A DNA stretch of 6,061 nt from Bacteroidota bacterium (GCA_023429365.1 JAEYVW010000188.1:1-6061); one strand, 5' to 3'. Positions 1 through 6,061 are shown, counted from the first letter of the stretch. The notes: generated by a model not told the origin, from the sequence alone. Numbers and translations are program-made.

Positions 1-264
1 GGTCAGGATATCGCTAATCCTTTGGGTTCTATCCTCTCTGCAGCGATGATGCAGGATCATTTTGAACTCAAAGATGAAGCGGAACAGGTACGTGAAGCGG
101 TGAACTGGACACTTCAGAATGGATTTGTAACACGAGATATCGATCCCATCAATTTCTATTTCACTTCAACGATAGGTGAGCTGATAAGTGATTATATAGT
201 GGGAAAGATACCGGGGTCTGTAAAGAGTGAAAATATTGAAGCGAGGAAGTCGACGATCATTTGA
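1..264 (+). CDS. leuB: 3-isopropylmalate dehydrogenase, C-terminal fragment
   Basis: The reading frame is open from the first base and ends at TGA 262-264, so this is the last 87 codons of a gene that begins upstream. LeuB oxidises and decarboxylates 3-isopropylmalate to 2-oxoisocaproate with NAD+, the third step of leucine synthesis, in the cytosol. The fragment begins with a GQDIANPLGSILSAAMM stretch, typical of the conserved C-terminal region of the isopropylmalate/isocitrate dehydrogenase family. It continues with WTLQNGF, DIDP and TSTIGELISDYI, close to the normal end of the protein. About 20 further residues follow, ending KSTII, a short tail I believe is common in Bacteroidota LeuB but could not check. 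The catalytic and metal-binding residues lie upstream of the window. It probably closes a separate leu transcription unit, because a promoter and attenuator lie between it and ilvD. No strong terminator is visible directly after it. Confidence 0.9.
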   Translation, partial: GQDIANPLGSILSAAMMQDHFELKDEAEQVREAVNWTLQNGFVTRDIDPINFYFTSTIGELISDYIVGKIPGSVKSENIEARKSTII

Positions 265-345
265 TGATCTATTTCCGGTTGAAAGACGGGAAGCTGAGAT
301 TATTTAGGTTTTTACCGGGAAATGGCACGGGCATAAAAAAAGTTC
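265..345. other. leuB downstream spacer, no gene seen
   Basis: This is the first part of the 371-base gap between leuB and ilvD. I see no credible ORF in it. It contains a bulged inverted repeat (ATTTCCGGT at 271-279 against ACCGGGAAAT at 314-323) with no T-run directly after it, so it is not a convincing terminator. The rest of the gap is covered by the promoter, leader ORF and terminator entries. The stretch 545-635, after the terminator, is an AT-rich untranslated leader of ilvD with no structure I can support. Confidence 0.5.
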
Positions 346-376
346 TTTGTTTTTTTAAATGGCGGGGGTATATTCG
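346..376 (+). promoter_or_regulatory. predicted Bacteroidota-type promoter of the ilv operon
   Basis: TTTG at 346-349 matches the -33 element of Bacteroidota housekeeping promoters. TATATTCG at 369-376 matches the -7 consensus TAnnTTTG with one mismatch. The 19-base spacer (350-368) is within the range reported for this phylum. Transcription would start near 379-384, only 11-16 bases before the leader ATG at 395. The position directly upstream of the leader ORF and terminator is what an attenuated operon needs. The call is a motif match only; such motifs also occur by chance in AT-rich DNA. Confidence 0.6.
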
Positions 377-394
377 CAGTACTATTCTTCTTTC

Positions 395-496
395 ATGTTA
401 AAGAGCATCGTAAATAATGTTTTCAAAATTGCTGCAATTATTATTGTGGTGGTCATTATTATACCTGCGCTTTATGGAGGAGGACAACTAGTATAA
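395..496 (+). CDS. ilvL: ilv operon leader peptide, 33 codons, Ile/Val-rich
   Basis: A short ORF runs from ATG 395 to TAA 494-496. Of its 33 codons, 17 are for branched-chain residues (8 Ile, 6 Val, 3 Leu). Codons 15-23 (437-463) are an unbroken run of three Ile, three Val and three Ile codons, the last being ATA. The stop lies 18 bases before the 5' arm of an intrinsic terminator that precedes ilvD. By analogy with enterobacterial ilv leaders, the ribosome would stall in this run when charged Ile- or Val-tRNA is short, and so control readthrough into ilvD. The peptide itself need have no function. The symbol is given by analogy, not by homology. There is no Shine-Dalgarno sequence, as expected in Bacteroidota; the upstream bases are pyrimidine-rich (TTCTTCTTTC, 385-394) instead of the A-rich context of the other genes, so initiation may be weak. 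The alternative, a real one-helix membrane peptide, is possible because the same residues are hydrophobic. Confidence 0.8.
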   Translation: MLKSIVNNVFKIAAIIIVVVIIIPALYGGGQLV

Positions 497-527
497 CAAT
501 ACAAACGAAATACGAAACCCGCCTCCA
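475..527 (+). promoter_or_regulatory. predicted antiterminator pairing of the ilv attenuator
   Basis: TGGAGGAGG at 475-483, which overlaps leader codons 27-30, can pair with CCGCCTCCA at 519-527. Eight of nine positions are complementary, with one A-G mismatch (481 against 521). The 3' partner covers bases 519-523 of the terminator's 5' arm, so the two stems are mutually exclusive. A ribosome stalled early in the Ile/Val run (437-463) would leave 475-483 free and favour this pairing, giving readthrough. A ribosome reaching the stop at 494-496 would cover most of 475-483 and free the terminator arm. The pairing is read directly from the sequence; the regulatory role is inferred. Confidence 0.6.
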
Positions 528-544
528 AAAAGGCGGGTTTTTTT
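515..544 (+). terminator. intrinsic terminator upstream of ilvD (attenuator)
   Basis: AAACCCGCC (515-523) and GGCGGGTTT (532-540) form a perfect 9-bp stem with a GC-rich core and an 8-base loop (TCCAAAAA). The stem runs into seven consecutive T residues (538-544). This is a textbook Rho-independent terminator. It sits 18 bases after the leader stop codon and 91 bases before the ilvD start, in the same direction as ilvD. It would therefore block the operon unless regulated, which supports attenuation. It is not placed as the leuB terminator, because it lies 250 bases past that gene and behind a separate promoter. Confidence 0.9.
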
Positions 545-635
545 ATGCTCATCCAAATAGTTAGAAAACGACCCGGTAATTGGATAAACTTAGAAATAGT
601 AAATCAAAACAGGCACCACAACGAACAAACGAATA

Positions 636-2324
636 ATGGGAACAGAGTTAAATAAATATTCAAAGACGATTACGCAGGATCCGACACAACCTGCAGCGCA
701 GGCTATGTTATATGGTATTGGGCTTACTGACGAAGACCTGGCCAAAGCACAGGTCGGCATCGTAAGCATGGGATATGATGGCAACACCTGCAATATGCAC
801 CTTAACGAATTAGCTAAAGTGGTAAAACATGGTGTATGGGATAATGAACTGGTAGGTTTGATCTTCAATACCATTGGCGTTAGTGATGGTATCAGCAATG
901 GTACAGACGGTATGCGTTATTCACTCGTAAGCCGAGACATTATTGCCGATTCTATCGAAGCAGTTTGTGGTGCCCAGTATTACGACGCCCTCATCGCCTT
1001 ACCCGGTTGTGATAAAAACATGCCCGGCTCCGTAATAGCTATGGGTCGTTTGAATCGCCCAGCCATCATGGTGTATGGTGGTACCATTGCACCGGGACAT
1101 TATAAAGGAGAAGATCTCAACATCGTTTCGGCGTTTGAAGCGCTTGGAAGAAAAATTGCCGGTCAACTGGATGAAACGGACTTTAAAGGCATCGTGATGA
1201 ACAGTTGCCCCGGCGCTGGAGCCTGCGGCGGAATGTACACCGCCAATACCATGGCGTCCGCCATTGAAGCCCTGGGCATGAGCCTGCCTTATTCTTCTTC
1301 GAATCCTGCACTGAGTGAAGATAAGAAGAACGAATGCCTGGAAGCTGGTAAAGCCATTCGGGTATTAATGGAAAAAAATATCCGGCCTTCTGATATCATG
1401 ACCCGTAAAGCTTTTGAAAACGCCATTACTGTTATCATGGCACTGGGTGGTAGCACAAATGCAGTGTTGCATCTGATTGCTATGGCCAAAAGTGTCGACG
1501 TTGAGCTGTCGCAGGATGATTTTCAAAAAATTAGCGATAAAATACCTGTACTGGCAGATTTTAAACCCAGTGGTAAATATTTAATGCAGGACCTGCATGC
1601 ACATGGTGGTGTGCCATCGGTGATGAAATACCTGCTGCAAAAAGGCTGGCTGCATGGCGAATGTTTAACGGTAACTGGAAAAACAGTTGCTGAAAACCTG
1701 GCCACAGTACCTGACCTGGATTTTGACACGCAAAAGATCATCTACCCTGCGGAACAACCCCTGAAAAAAACCGGACATCTCCAGATACTTTATGGCAACC
1801 TTGCCGAAAAAGGAAGCGTAGCCAAGATCTCCGGGAAGGAAGGTGAAAAGTTTAGTGGTCCGGCAAGAGTTTTCGATGGTGAATTTGAACTGATCAATGG
1901 CATCAACTCCGGGAAGATCCGTCCAGGTGATGTCGTGGTGATCCGCTATGTTGGTCCTAAAGGCGGACCCGGTATGCCTGAAATGCTCAAGCCGACATCG
2001 GCCATCATCGGTGCGGGTCTAGGGAAATCAGTAGCGCTGATCACCGATGGAAGATTCAGCGGCGGCACACATGGATTTGTGGTTGGTCATATTACACCCG
2101 AAGCATACGAAGGCGGTTTGATCGCGCTGGTGCAGGATGATGATATTATCGAACTGGATGCCGTGAAGAACATGATCGACCTGAAAGTTAGTGCGGAAGA
2201 GATTGCAAAAAGAAAAGCAAGCTGGAAACAGCCGATGCTTAAGGCGACAAAAGGTGTATTATTTAAATATGCAAACTCTGTAAAACCAGCCGACCAGGGT
2301 TGCGTTACGGATGAAGCACATTAA
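636..2324 (+). CDS. ilvD: dihydroxy-acid dehydratase
   Basis: IlvD dehydrates 2,3-dihydroxyisovalerate and 2,3-dihydroxy-3-methylvalerate to the 2-oxo acid precursors of valine, leucine and isoleucine, using an Fe-S cluster and Mg2+, in the cytosol. The 562-residue product is of normal length for the IlvD/Edd family. The three expected cluster cysteines are visible: C52 in GNTCNMHL, C125 in PGCDKNMPG and C197 in [13 protein letters not shown]127, next to the second cysteine, fits the carbamylated metal-ligand lysine. S475 in [10 protein letters not shown] is the expected active-site serine of the C-terminal domain. ATG 636 is chosen because it gives the usual N-terminus shortly before the conserved AQAMLYG segment; the upstream bases are A-rich with no Shine-Dalgarno site. 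It is the first structural gene after the attenuator, with ilvB following after 42 bases. I see no frameshift or missing key residue. Confidence 0.97.
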   Translation: MGTELNKYSKTITQDPTQPAAQAMLYGIGLTDEDLAKAQVGIVSMGYDGNTCNMHLNELAKVVKHGVWDNELVGLIFNTIGVSDGISNGTDGMRYSLVSRDIIADSIEAVCGAQYYDALIALPGCDKNMPGSVIAMGRLNRPAIMVYGGTIAPGHYKGEDLNIVSAFEALGRKIAGQLDETDFKGIVMNSCPGAGACGGMYTANTMASAIEALGMSLPYSSSNPALSEDKKNECLEAGKAIRVLMEKNIRPSDIMTRKAFENAITVIMALGGSTNAVLHLIAMAKSVDVELSQDDFQKISDKIPVLADFKPSGKYLMQDLHAHGGVPSVMKYLLQKGWLHGECLTVTGKTVAENLATVPDLDFDTQKIIYPAEQPLKKTGHLQILYGNLAEKGSVAKISGKEGEKFSGPARVFDGEFELINGINSGKIRPGDVVVIRYVGPKGGPGMPEMLKPTSAIIGAGLGKSVALITDGRFSGGTHGFVVGHITPEAYEGGLIALVQDDDIIELDAVKNMIDLKVSAEEIAKRKASWKQPMLKATKGVLFKYANSVKPADQGCVTDEAH

Positions 2325-2366
2325 TTCCGATTGAAAATTTGTGATACTCACTAATAAAATTATGAT

Positions 2367-4136
2367 ATGAGCACAATTGAAATAAATGCAAAGGCACAGA
2401 AACAAACTTCAGCAAAAGCTAACCGCGAAGGGAAAGGATTGCAGGGTACTGAAATCAGCGGAAGCCAGGCGGTACTCGAATCGTTTATTGCCGAAGATGT
2501 CAATACGATTTTCGGATACCCGGGGGGCGCTATCATGCCTATTTACGACGCATTGTACGACTACCATGATAAATTAAAACATATTCTCGTGCGCCATGAA
2601 CAGGGTGGCGTTCATGCCGCACAGGGTTATGCACGCGCTTCAGGTGAAGTGGGTGTGGTATTTGCTACCAGTGGTCCCGGTGCTACGAACCTGGTAACCG
2701 GCCTGGCTGATGCGATGATCGACTCAACCCCTATTGTATGCATCACAGGCCAGGTATTTGCACACCTGTTGGGTACGGATGCTTTCCAGGAGACAGACGT
2801 TATCAATATAACTACACCTGTTACAAAATGGAATTACCAGGTTACCGATGCAACAGAAATTCCTCATGTGCTGGCAAAAGCTTTTTATATCGCCAGGAGT
2901 GGAAGACCAGGCCCTGTACTTATCGATATCACTAAGAATGCACAGTTGCAGAAATTCGAATACAAGGGATACCAGAAATGTGATCATATTCGCAGCTATC
3001 GTCCGAAACCAATTGTAAGAAAAGAGTATGTGAAGGAAGCTGCCGACCTGATCAATAGTGCGGAACGTCCATTTGTGATCTTCGGCCAGGGTGTGATCCT
3101 CGGTAACGCCGAAAAAGAATTTACCCAGTTTATTGAAAAAGCAGGTATTCCCGCCGCCTGGACCATCATGGGAATGAGCGCCATTCCTACAGATCACCCA
3201 CTTGGTGTCGGGATGCTGGGTATGCACGGCAACTACGGACCAAATGTACTGACCAATGAATGTGATGTACTGATTGCCGTTGGTATGCGCTTCGATGACC
3301 GCGTAACCGGGCGACTTGATAAATATGCAAAGCAGGCAAAGGTGATCCACCTGGATATTGACCCCGCCGAGATCGATAAGAATGTGAAAGCAACAGTGCC
3401 TGTATGGGGAGATTGTAAAGAAACCCTGCCCCTGCTGACAGCACTTGTAGAACAAAAAGTATATCCGCAATGGCTGCAAAAGTTCAAAGAGTATCAAAAA
3501 GAAGAGGAGGACACGTGTATCCAGCCTGAGCTTCATCCTAGTACTGATATCCTTTCCATGGGTGAAGTGCTGGATATCTTAAACGAACTTACCAAAGGTG
3601 AGGCGATCATGGTAACCGATGTAGGACAGCACCAGATGGTAACCTGCCGTTATGCAAAATTCAACCAGAGTAAAAGTAATATTACATCAGGCGGACTGGG
3701 CACCATGGGTTTTGGATTACCTGCTGCGATCGGTGCGAAGTTTGGCGCACCACAGCGTGAAGTGGTTGCTATTATCGGTGATGGTGGTATACAGATGACA
3801 ATCCAGGAACTTGGTACCATCATGCAAAGCGAAGTGCCAGTGAAAATACTGGTATTAAACAACCAGTTTCTTGGTATGGTGAGGCAGTGGCAGCAATTGT
3901 TTCATGACAAGCGGTATTCGTTTGTCGACATCGCCAGCCCTGACTATGTACAGGTAGCGAAAGGCTACCGTATCGAGAGCAACAGCGTTTCTGACCGAAA
4001 ATATCTTAAGTCAGCATTGAAAACGATGATCGATCACAAAGGTGCTTACCTGCTGGAAGTAATGGTAGGAAAGGAAAATAATGTTTTCCCAATGGTACCG
4101 CAGGGCTGCAGTGTGAGCGAGATCAGGTTAAAATAA
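2367..4136 (+). CDS. ilvB: acetolactate synthase, large catalytic subunit
   Basis: This is the ThDP-, FAD- and Mg-dependent enzyme that joins two pyruvates to 2-acetolactate, or pyruvate and 2-oxobutanoate to 2-aceto-2-hydroxybutanoate. The 589-residue product has the full family layout. A polar, Lys-rich N-terminal extension covers about residues 1-28. The ThDP pyrimidine domain contains FGYPGGAIMPIYDAL and the catalytic E78 in RHEQGG. The central FAD-associated domain has GMHGNYGPN and RFDDRVTG. The C-terminal ThDP-binding motif starts at GDGG (D472) and ends at LNN, with N499 as Mg ligand 27 residues later. W508 in MVRQWQ matches the conserved active-site channel tryptophan. Position F131 in GQVFAHLLGTDAFQE occupies the site that is proline in plant and enterobacterial enzymes. 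The start at 2367 has A-rich upstream sequence. The regulatory subunit gene follows after 23 bases, so the two subunits are made together. The symbol ilvB is used for the family; naming as ilvI or ilvG would be equally valid. Confidence 0.96.
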   Translation: MSTIEINAKAQKQTSAKANREGKGLQGTEISGSQAVLESFIAEDVNTIFGYPGGAIMPIYDALYDYHDKLKHILVRHEQGGVHAAQGYARASGEVGVVFATSGPGATNLVTGLADAMIDSTPIVCITGQVFAHLLGTDAFQETDVINITTPVTKWNYQVTDATEIPHVLAKAFYIARSGRPGPVLIDITKNAQLQKFEYKGYQKCDHIRSYRPKPIVRKEYVKEAADLINSAERPFVIFGQGVILGNAEKEFTQFIEKAGIPAAWTIMGMSAIPTDHPLGVGMLGMHGNYGPNVLTNECDVLIAVGMRFDDRVTGRLDKYAKQAKVIHLDIDPAEIDKNVKATVPVWGDCKETLPLLTALVEQKVYPQWLQKFKEYQKEEEDTCIQPELHPSTDILSMGEVLDILNELTKGEAIMVTDVGQHQMVTCRYAKFNQSKSNITSGGLGTMGFGLPAAIGAKFGAPQREVVAIIGDGGIQMTIQELGTIMQSEVPVKILVLNNQFLGMVRQWQQLFHDKRYSFVDIASPDYVQVAKGYRIESNSVSDRKYLKSALKTMIDHKGAYLLEVMVGKENNVFPMVPQGCSVSEIRLK

Positions 4137-4159
4137 ATTAGGCAATTAAAAATTGGAGC

Positions 4160-4750
4160 ATGTCAAAACAAGAATTCACGATAACGGTCTACACGGAAAA
4201 CCAGATTGGTATCATCAGCCGTGTATCAACGATTTTTTCCAGGCGAAAAATTAATATCGAAAGCCTGAACACTTCCCCCAGTGAGGTAGAGGGAATCCAT
4301 CGGTTTACGATCGTGATCAACGAAACTGAAGAAGTGGTAAAAAAACTCGTGCGGCAGATCGAAAAACAAGTCGATATCCTCCGGGCATTTTACAATACCG
4401 AAAATGAAATTGTCTGGCAGGAAATGGCGCTGTACAAGGTGTCTACCGACGAAATCGCTGAGAAGGTAAAAGTGGAAAGACTACTGCGTGAGTTTGGAGC
4501 AAGGGCCGTTGCTATACGAAAAGACTATGTCGTATTCGAAACAACAGGTCACAACGAAGAGATTGATAAACTTGTAAAAGTGCTGGAGCCCTATGGTCTT
4601 ATCGAATTTGTTCGCAGTGCCAGGGTGGCTATTATTAAGGAAAGCATCGGTTTCCATGATCGGCTGAAAGAATTTGAACGTAAAGAACCTGGTGAAGAAG
4701 TGGTGGAAAATGAATACCTGGACAAGCAGGATGAAGTGTTTACGATGTAA
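4160..4750 (+). CDS. ilvN: acetolactate synthase, small regulatory subunit
   Basis: The regulatory subunit binds the large subunit, raises its activity and carries feedback inhibition by valine. The 196-residue product starts with an ACT domain (about residues 5-80) and is followed by the family's C-terminal domain (about 85-165). The start of the ACT domain reads YTENQIGIISRVSTIFSRR. N14, G17 and N32 align with N11, G14 and N29 of E. coli IlvH, positions whose change relieves valine inhibition, so valine feedback is probably retained. The last 25 or so residues are a charged, acidic tail rich in Glu, longer than in enterobacterial homologues. The start at 4160 has GGAG one base upstream, too close to act as a Shine-Dalgarno site. 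The gene sits between ilvB and ilvC with 23- and 69-base gaps. The name ilvH would be equally valid. Confidence 0.95.
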   Translation: MSKQEFTITVYTENQIGIISRVSTIFSRRKINIESLNTSPSEVEGIHRFTIVINETEEVVKKLVRQIEKQVDILRAFYNTENEIVWQEMALYKVSTDEIAEKVKVERLLREFGARAVAIRKDYVVFETTGHNEEIDKLVKVLEPYGLIEFVRSARVAIIKESIGFHDRLKEFERKEPGEEVVENEYLDKQDEVFTM

Positions 4751-4819
4751 TCACGAAAAATAATATTAAGTTTTTCAAATCAATTAACCTGAATATCTAA
4801 ACTTTTAAAACAATAAAAA

Positions 4820-5944
4820 ATGGCACAACTAAATTTTGGCGGCACATTGGAAAATGTGGTTACAAGAGAAGAATTTCCTTTGTCAAAAGCACAGGAAGTT
4901 TTAAAAAATGAAACAGTAGCCGTAATTGGTTATGGCGTACAGGGGCCCGGCCAGGCACTGAATCAAAAAGATAATGGCATCAATGTGATCGTAGGCCAGC
5001 GTAAAGATTCCAAGACCTGGGATAAAGCGATTCGTGATGGCTTTGTGCCAGGTGAAACACTTTTTGAAATCGAGGAAGCACTTCAAAGAGGCACCATCAT
5101 CTGTTACCTGTTAAGTGATGCAGCACAAATCGCATTGTGGCCAACTGTAAAAAAACATCTTACGCCAGGTAAGGCACTTTATTTTTCTCATGGTTTTGGA
5201 ATTACGTTCAACGACCAGACCGGTATCGTGCCACCTGCTGATGTGGATGTGTTCCTCGTTGCACCAAAAGGATCGGGCACCTCACTTCGCCGTATGTTCC
5301 TGCAGGGTCGCGGGTTGAATAGTTCCTATGCCATTTACCAAGATGCCACCGGCAAAGCATTCGAACGTGTAATTGCGCTGGGTATCGCCGTGGGAAGCGG
5401 TTATTTGTTTGAAACAGATTTCAAAAAAGAAGTGTATTCTGACCTTACCGGTGAAAGAGGTACACTGATGGGGGCTATACAGGGTATATTCGCTGCGCAA
5501 TACCAGGTGCTCCGCGACAATGGTCACTCTCCTTCCGAGGCATTCAATGAAACAGTGGAGGAATTAACCCAGTCGCTGATGCCATTGGTAGCTGAAAATG
5601 GTATGGACTGGATGTATGCCAACTGTTCTACAACCGCACAGCGTGGTGCGCTCGACTGGTGGAAAAAATTTAGGGATGCTACGGCTCCTGTGTTTAAAGA
5701 ACTGTATGAAAGCGTTGCCTCCGGAAAAGAATCACAACGTTCCATCGATAGTAACAGCAAATCTGACTACCGTGAAAAACTGGAAGTAGAATTAAAGGAA
5801 TTGAGAGAAAGCGAGCTTTGGCAGGCTGGCAAGACCGTAAGAAGTCTACGCCCGGAAAACCAGAACCCAGCAGGCGGCGAACCCGAAGCTTCAGTCAAAG
5901 ATACTTTCCGTCACCAGCCAGAAACGCCGGTTTCAGTGGGCTAA
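4820..5944 (+). CDS. ilvC: ketol-acid reductoisomerase, Ilv5-like
   Basis: IlvC isomerises and reduces 2-acetolactate and 2-aceto-2-hydroxybutanoate to the dihydroxy acids used by IlvD, with NAD(P)H and Mg2+. The N-terminal Rossmann domain has VIGYGVQGPGQALN (residues 35-48) and the cofactor loop GQRKDSKTW (59-67); the R, K and S residues suggest NADPH use. Catalytic residues are present: H124 in FSHGFG, K150 in APKGSG, Mg ligands D208 and E212 in SDLTGERG, E244 and E248 in NETVEEL, and S270 in NCSTTAQRGALDW. The single C-terminal domain gives the short (class I) form, not the 491-residue E. coli form. From memory the sequence is closest to fungal mitochondrial Ilv5, including LYFSHGF, NGHSPSEAFNETVEE, SDYREKLE and a LRPENQ end at residue 348. 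A further 26 residues (349-374), rich in Pro, Glu and Gly, go beyond that end. ilvA starts 10 bases after the stop. Confidence 0.95.
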   Translation: MAQLNFGGTLENVVTREEFPLSKAQEVLKNETVAVIGYGVQGPGQALNQKDNGINVIVGQRKDSKTWDKAIRDGFVPGETLFEIEEALQRGTIICYLLSDAAQIALWPTVKKHLTPGKALYFSHGFGITFNDQTGIVPPADVDVFLVAPKGSGTSLRRMFLQGRGLNSSYAIYQDATGKAFERVIALGIAVGSGYLFETDFKKEVYSDLTGERGTLMGAIQGIFAAQYQVLRDNGHSPSEAFNETVEELTQSLMPLVAENGMDWMYANCSTTAQRGALDWWKKFRDATAPVFKELYESVASGKESQRSIDSNSKSDYREKLEVELKELRESELWQAGKTVRSLRPENQNPAGGEPEASVKDTFRHQPETPVSVG

Positions 5945-5954
5945 TAAAAACTAC

Positions 5955-6061
5955 ATGCAAGAAACGATCCATATAACAGGCGATGAGCAGGCTGCATCAT
6001 TAAACAGGTTAAACTTTAATGATGCAGCCCATCGGCTTGAAAAAATTGTCACCCGCACACC
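5955..6061 (+). CDS. ilvA: threonine dehydratase, N-terminal fragment
   Basis: An ATG at 5955 opens a frame that runs off the window after 35 full codons and two bases. The visible residues include LNFNDAAHRLEKIVTRTP, the typical N-terminal helix and R-T-P motif of PLP-dependent threonine dehydratases, just ahead of the substrate loop. IlvA deaminates threonine to 2-oxobutanoate, the isoleucine-specific precursor. Its place 10 bases after ilvC completes the route from threonine to isoleucine in this operon, apart from the transaminase. The PLP lysine, and any C-terminal regulatory domain that would tell a biosynthetic from a catabolic enzyme, lie beyond the window. The biosynthetic role is inferred from the operon. 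A perfect inverted repeat covers codons 12-25. Confidence 0.85.
   Translation, partial: MQETIHITGDEQAASLNRLNFNDAAHRLEKIVTRT
5990..6029 (+). repeat. perfect 15-bp inverted repeat in the 5' end of ilvA
   Basis: GGCTGCATCATTAAA (5990-6004) and TTTAATGATGCAGCC (6015-6029) are exact reverse complements, separated by the 10 bases CAGGTTAAAC. In the mRNA this would be a stable hairpin starting 35 bases after the first base of the ilvA start codon. No T-run follows on either strand, so it is not an intrinsic terminator. Its function is unknown. It could affect ilvA translation or mRNA processing, or be a coincidence of codon choice. Confidence 0.75.

Noticed and set aside
255..269. Inverted repeat GATCAT-TTG-ATGATC across the leuB stop codon
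   Set aside because: Only 6 bp with a 3-base loop and no T-run. Repeats this short are expected by chance.
335..356. Seven As (335-341) and seven Ts (350-356) that could form a hairpin terminator after leuB
   Set aside because: The stem would be A-U only with no GC core, and it overlaps the predicted -33 element. It is too weak to call.
478..483. AGGAGG resembling a strong Shine-Dalgarno site
   Set aside because: No start codon lies 5-10 bases downstream, and the presumed phylum does not rely on such sites. It is better explained as the 5' arm of the antiterminator.
590..898. 102-codon minus-strand frame over the ilvD start
   Set aside because: It overlaps conserved ilvD coding sequence, has no promoter or family motif, and looks like a shadow frame.
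2724..3536. 270-codon open frame on the minus strand, antisense to ilvB
   Set aside because: It lies wholly inside an intact acetolactate synthase gene. Its product is Cys-, Phe- and His-rich with no recognisable motif, as expected of an antisense shadow frame.
4751..4819. Possible internal promoter before ilvC (TAAGTTTT near 4767)
   Set aside because: The -7-like match lacks a TTTG element at the right distance upstream, and AT-rich spacers give such matches often.
5916..5942. Imperfect hairpin at the end of ilvC (AGCC and GAAAC pairing with GTTTC and GGCT)
   Set aside because: It needs an asymmetric internal loop, is inside the coding region and has no T-run, so I do not call a terminator.

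Overview
The window carries a branched-chain amino acid biosynthesis locus, with every gene on the + strand. It most likely comes from a Bacteroidota species, probably near Chitinophagaceae. This is inferred from protein character, A-rich start regions without usable Shine-Dalgarno sites, and a promoter of the Bacteroidota type (TTTG, 19 bases, TAnnTTTG-like). No database search was possible, so family assignments rest on recognised motifs and remembered homologues.

Layout: positions 1-264 hold the 3' end of leuB (3-isopropylmalate dehydrogenase). A 371-base gap (265-635) follows and is the regulatory centre of the window. It holds a predicted promoter (346-376), a 33-codon leader ORF (395-496) with nine uninterrupted Ile/Val codons, a strong intrinsic terminator (515-544), and a competing antiterminator pairing (475-483 with 519-527). 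This is the architecture of a ribosome-mediated transcription attenuator, comparable in logic to the enterobacterial ilv leader.

Downstream is a tightly spaced gene run: ilvD (636-2324), ilvB (2367-4136), ilvN (4160-4750), ilvC (4820-5944) and the start of ilvA (5955 to the window end). The gaps are 42, 23, 69 and 10 bases. IlvA makes 2-oxobutanoate from threonine. IlvB/IlvN condense pyruvate with pyruvate or 2-oxobutanoate, IlvC isomerises and reduces the acetohydroxy acids, and IlvD dehydrates the diols to the 2-oxo acid precursors of valine, isoleucine and (through the leu genes) leucine. Only the final transaminase is not seen.

Points worth a second look are the attenuator, a ketol-acid reductoisomerase that resembles fungal mitochondrial Ilv5 and carries an extra C-terminal tail, a natural Phe at a well-known inhibitor-site proline of acetolactate synthase, and a perfect 15-bp inverted repeat inside the first codons of ilvA. 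The core genes are otherwise ordinary and intact. I see no mobile element, CRISPR array, tRNA or rRNA.
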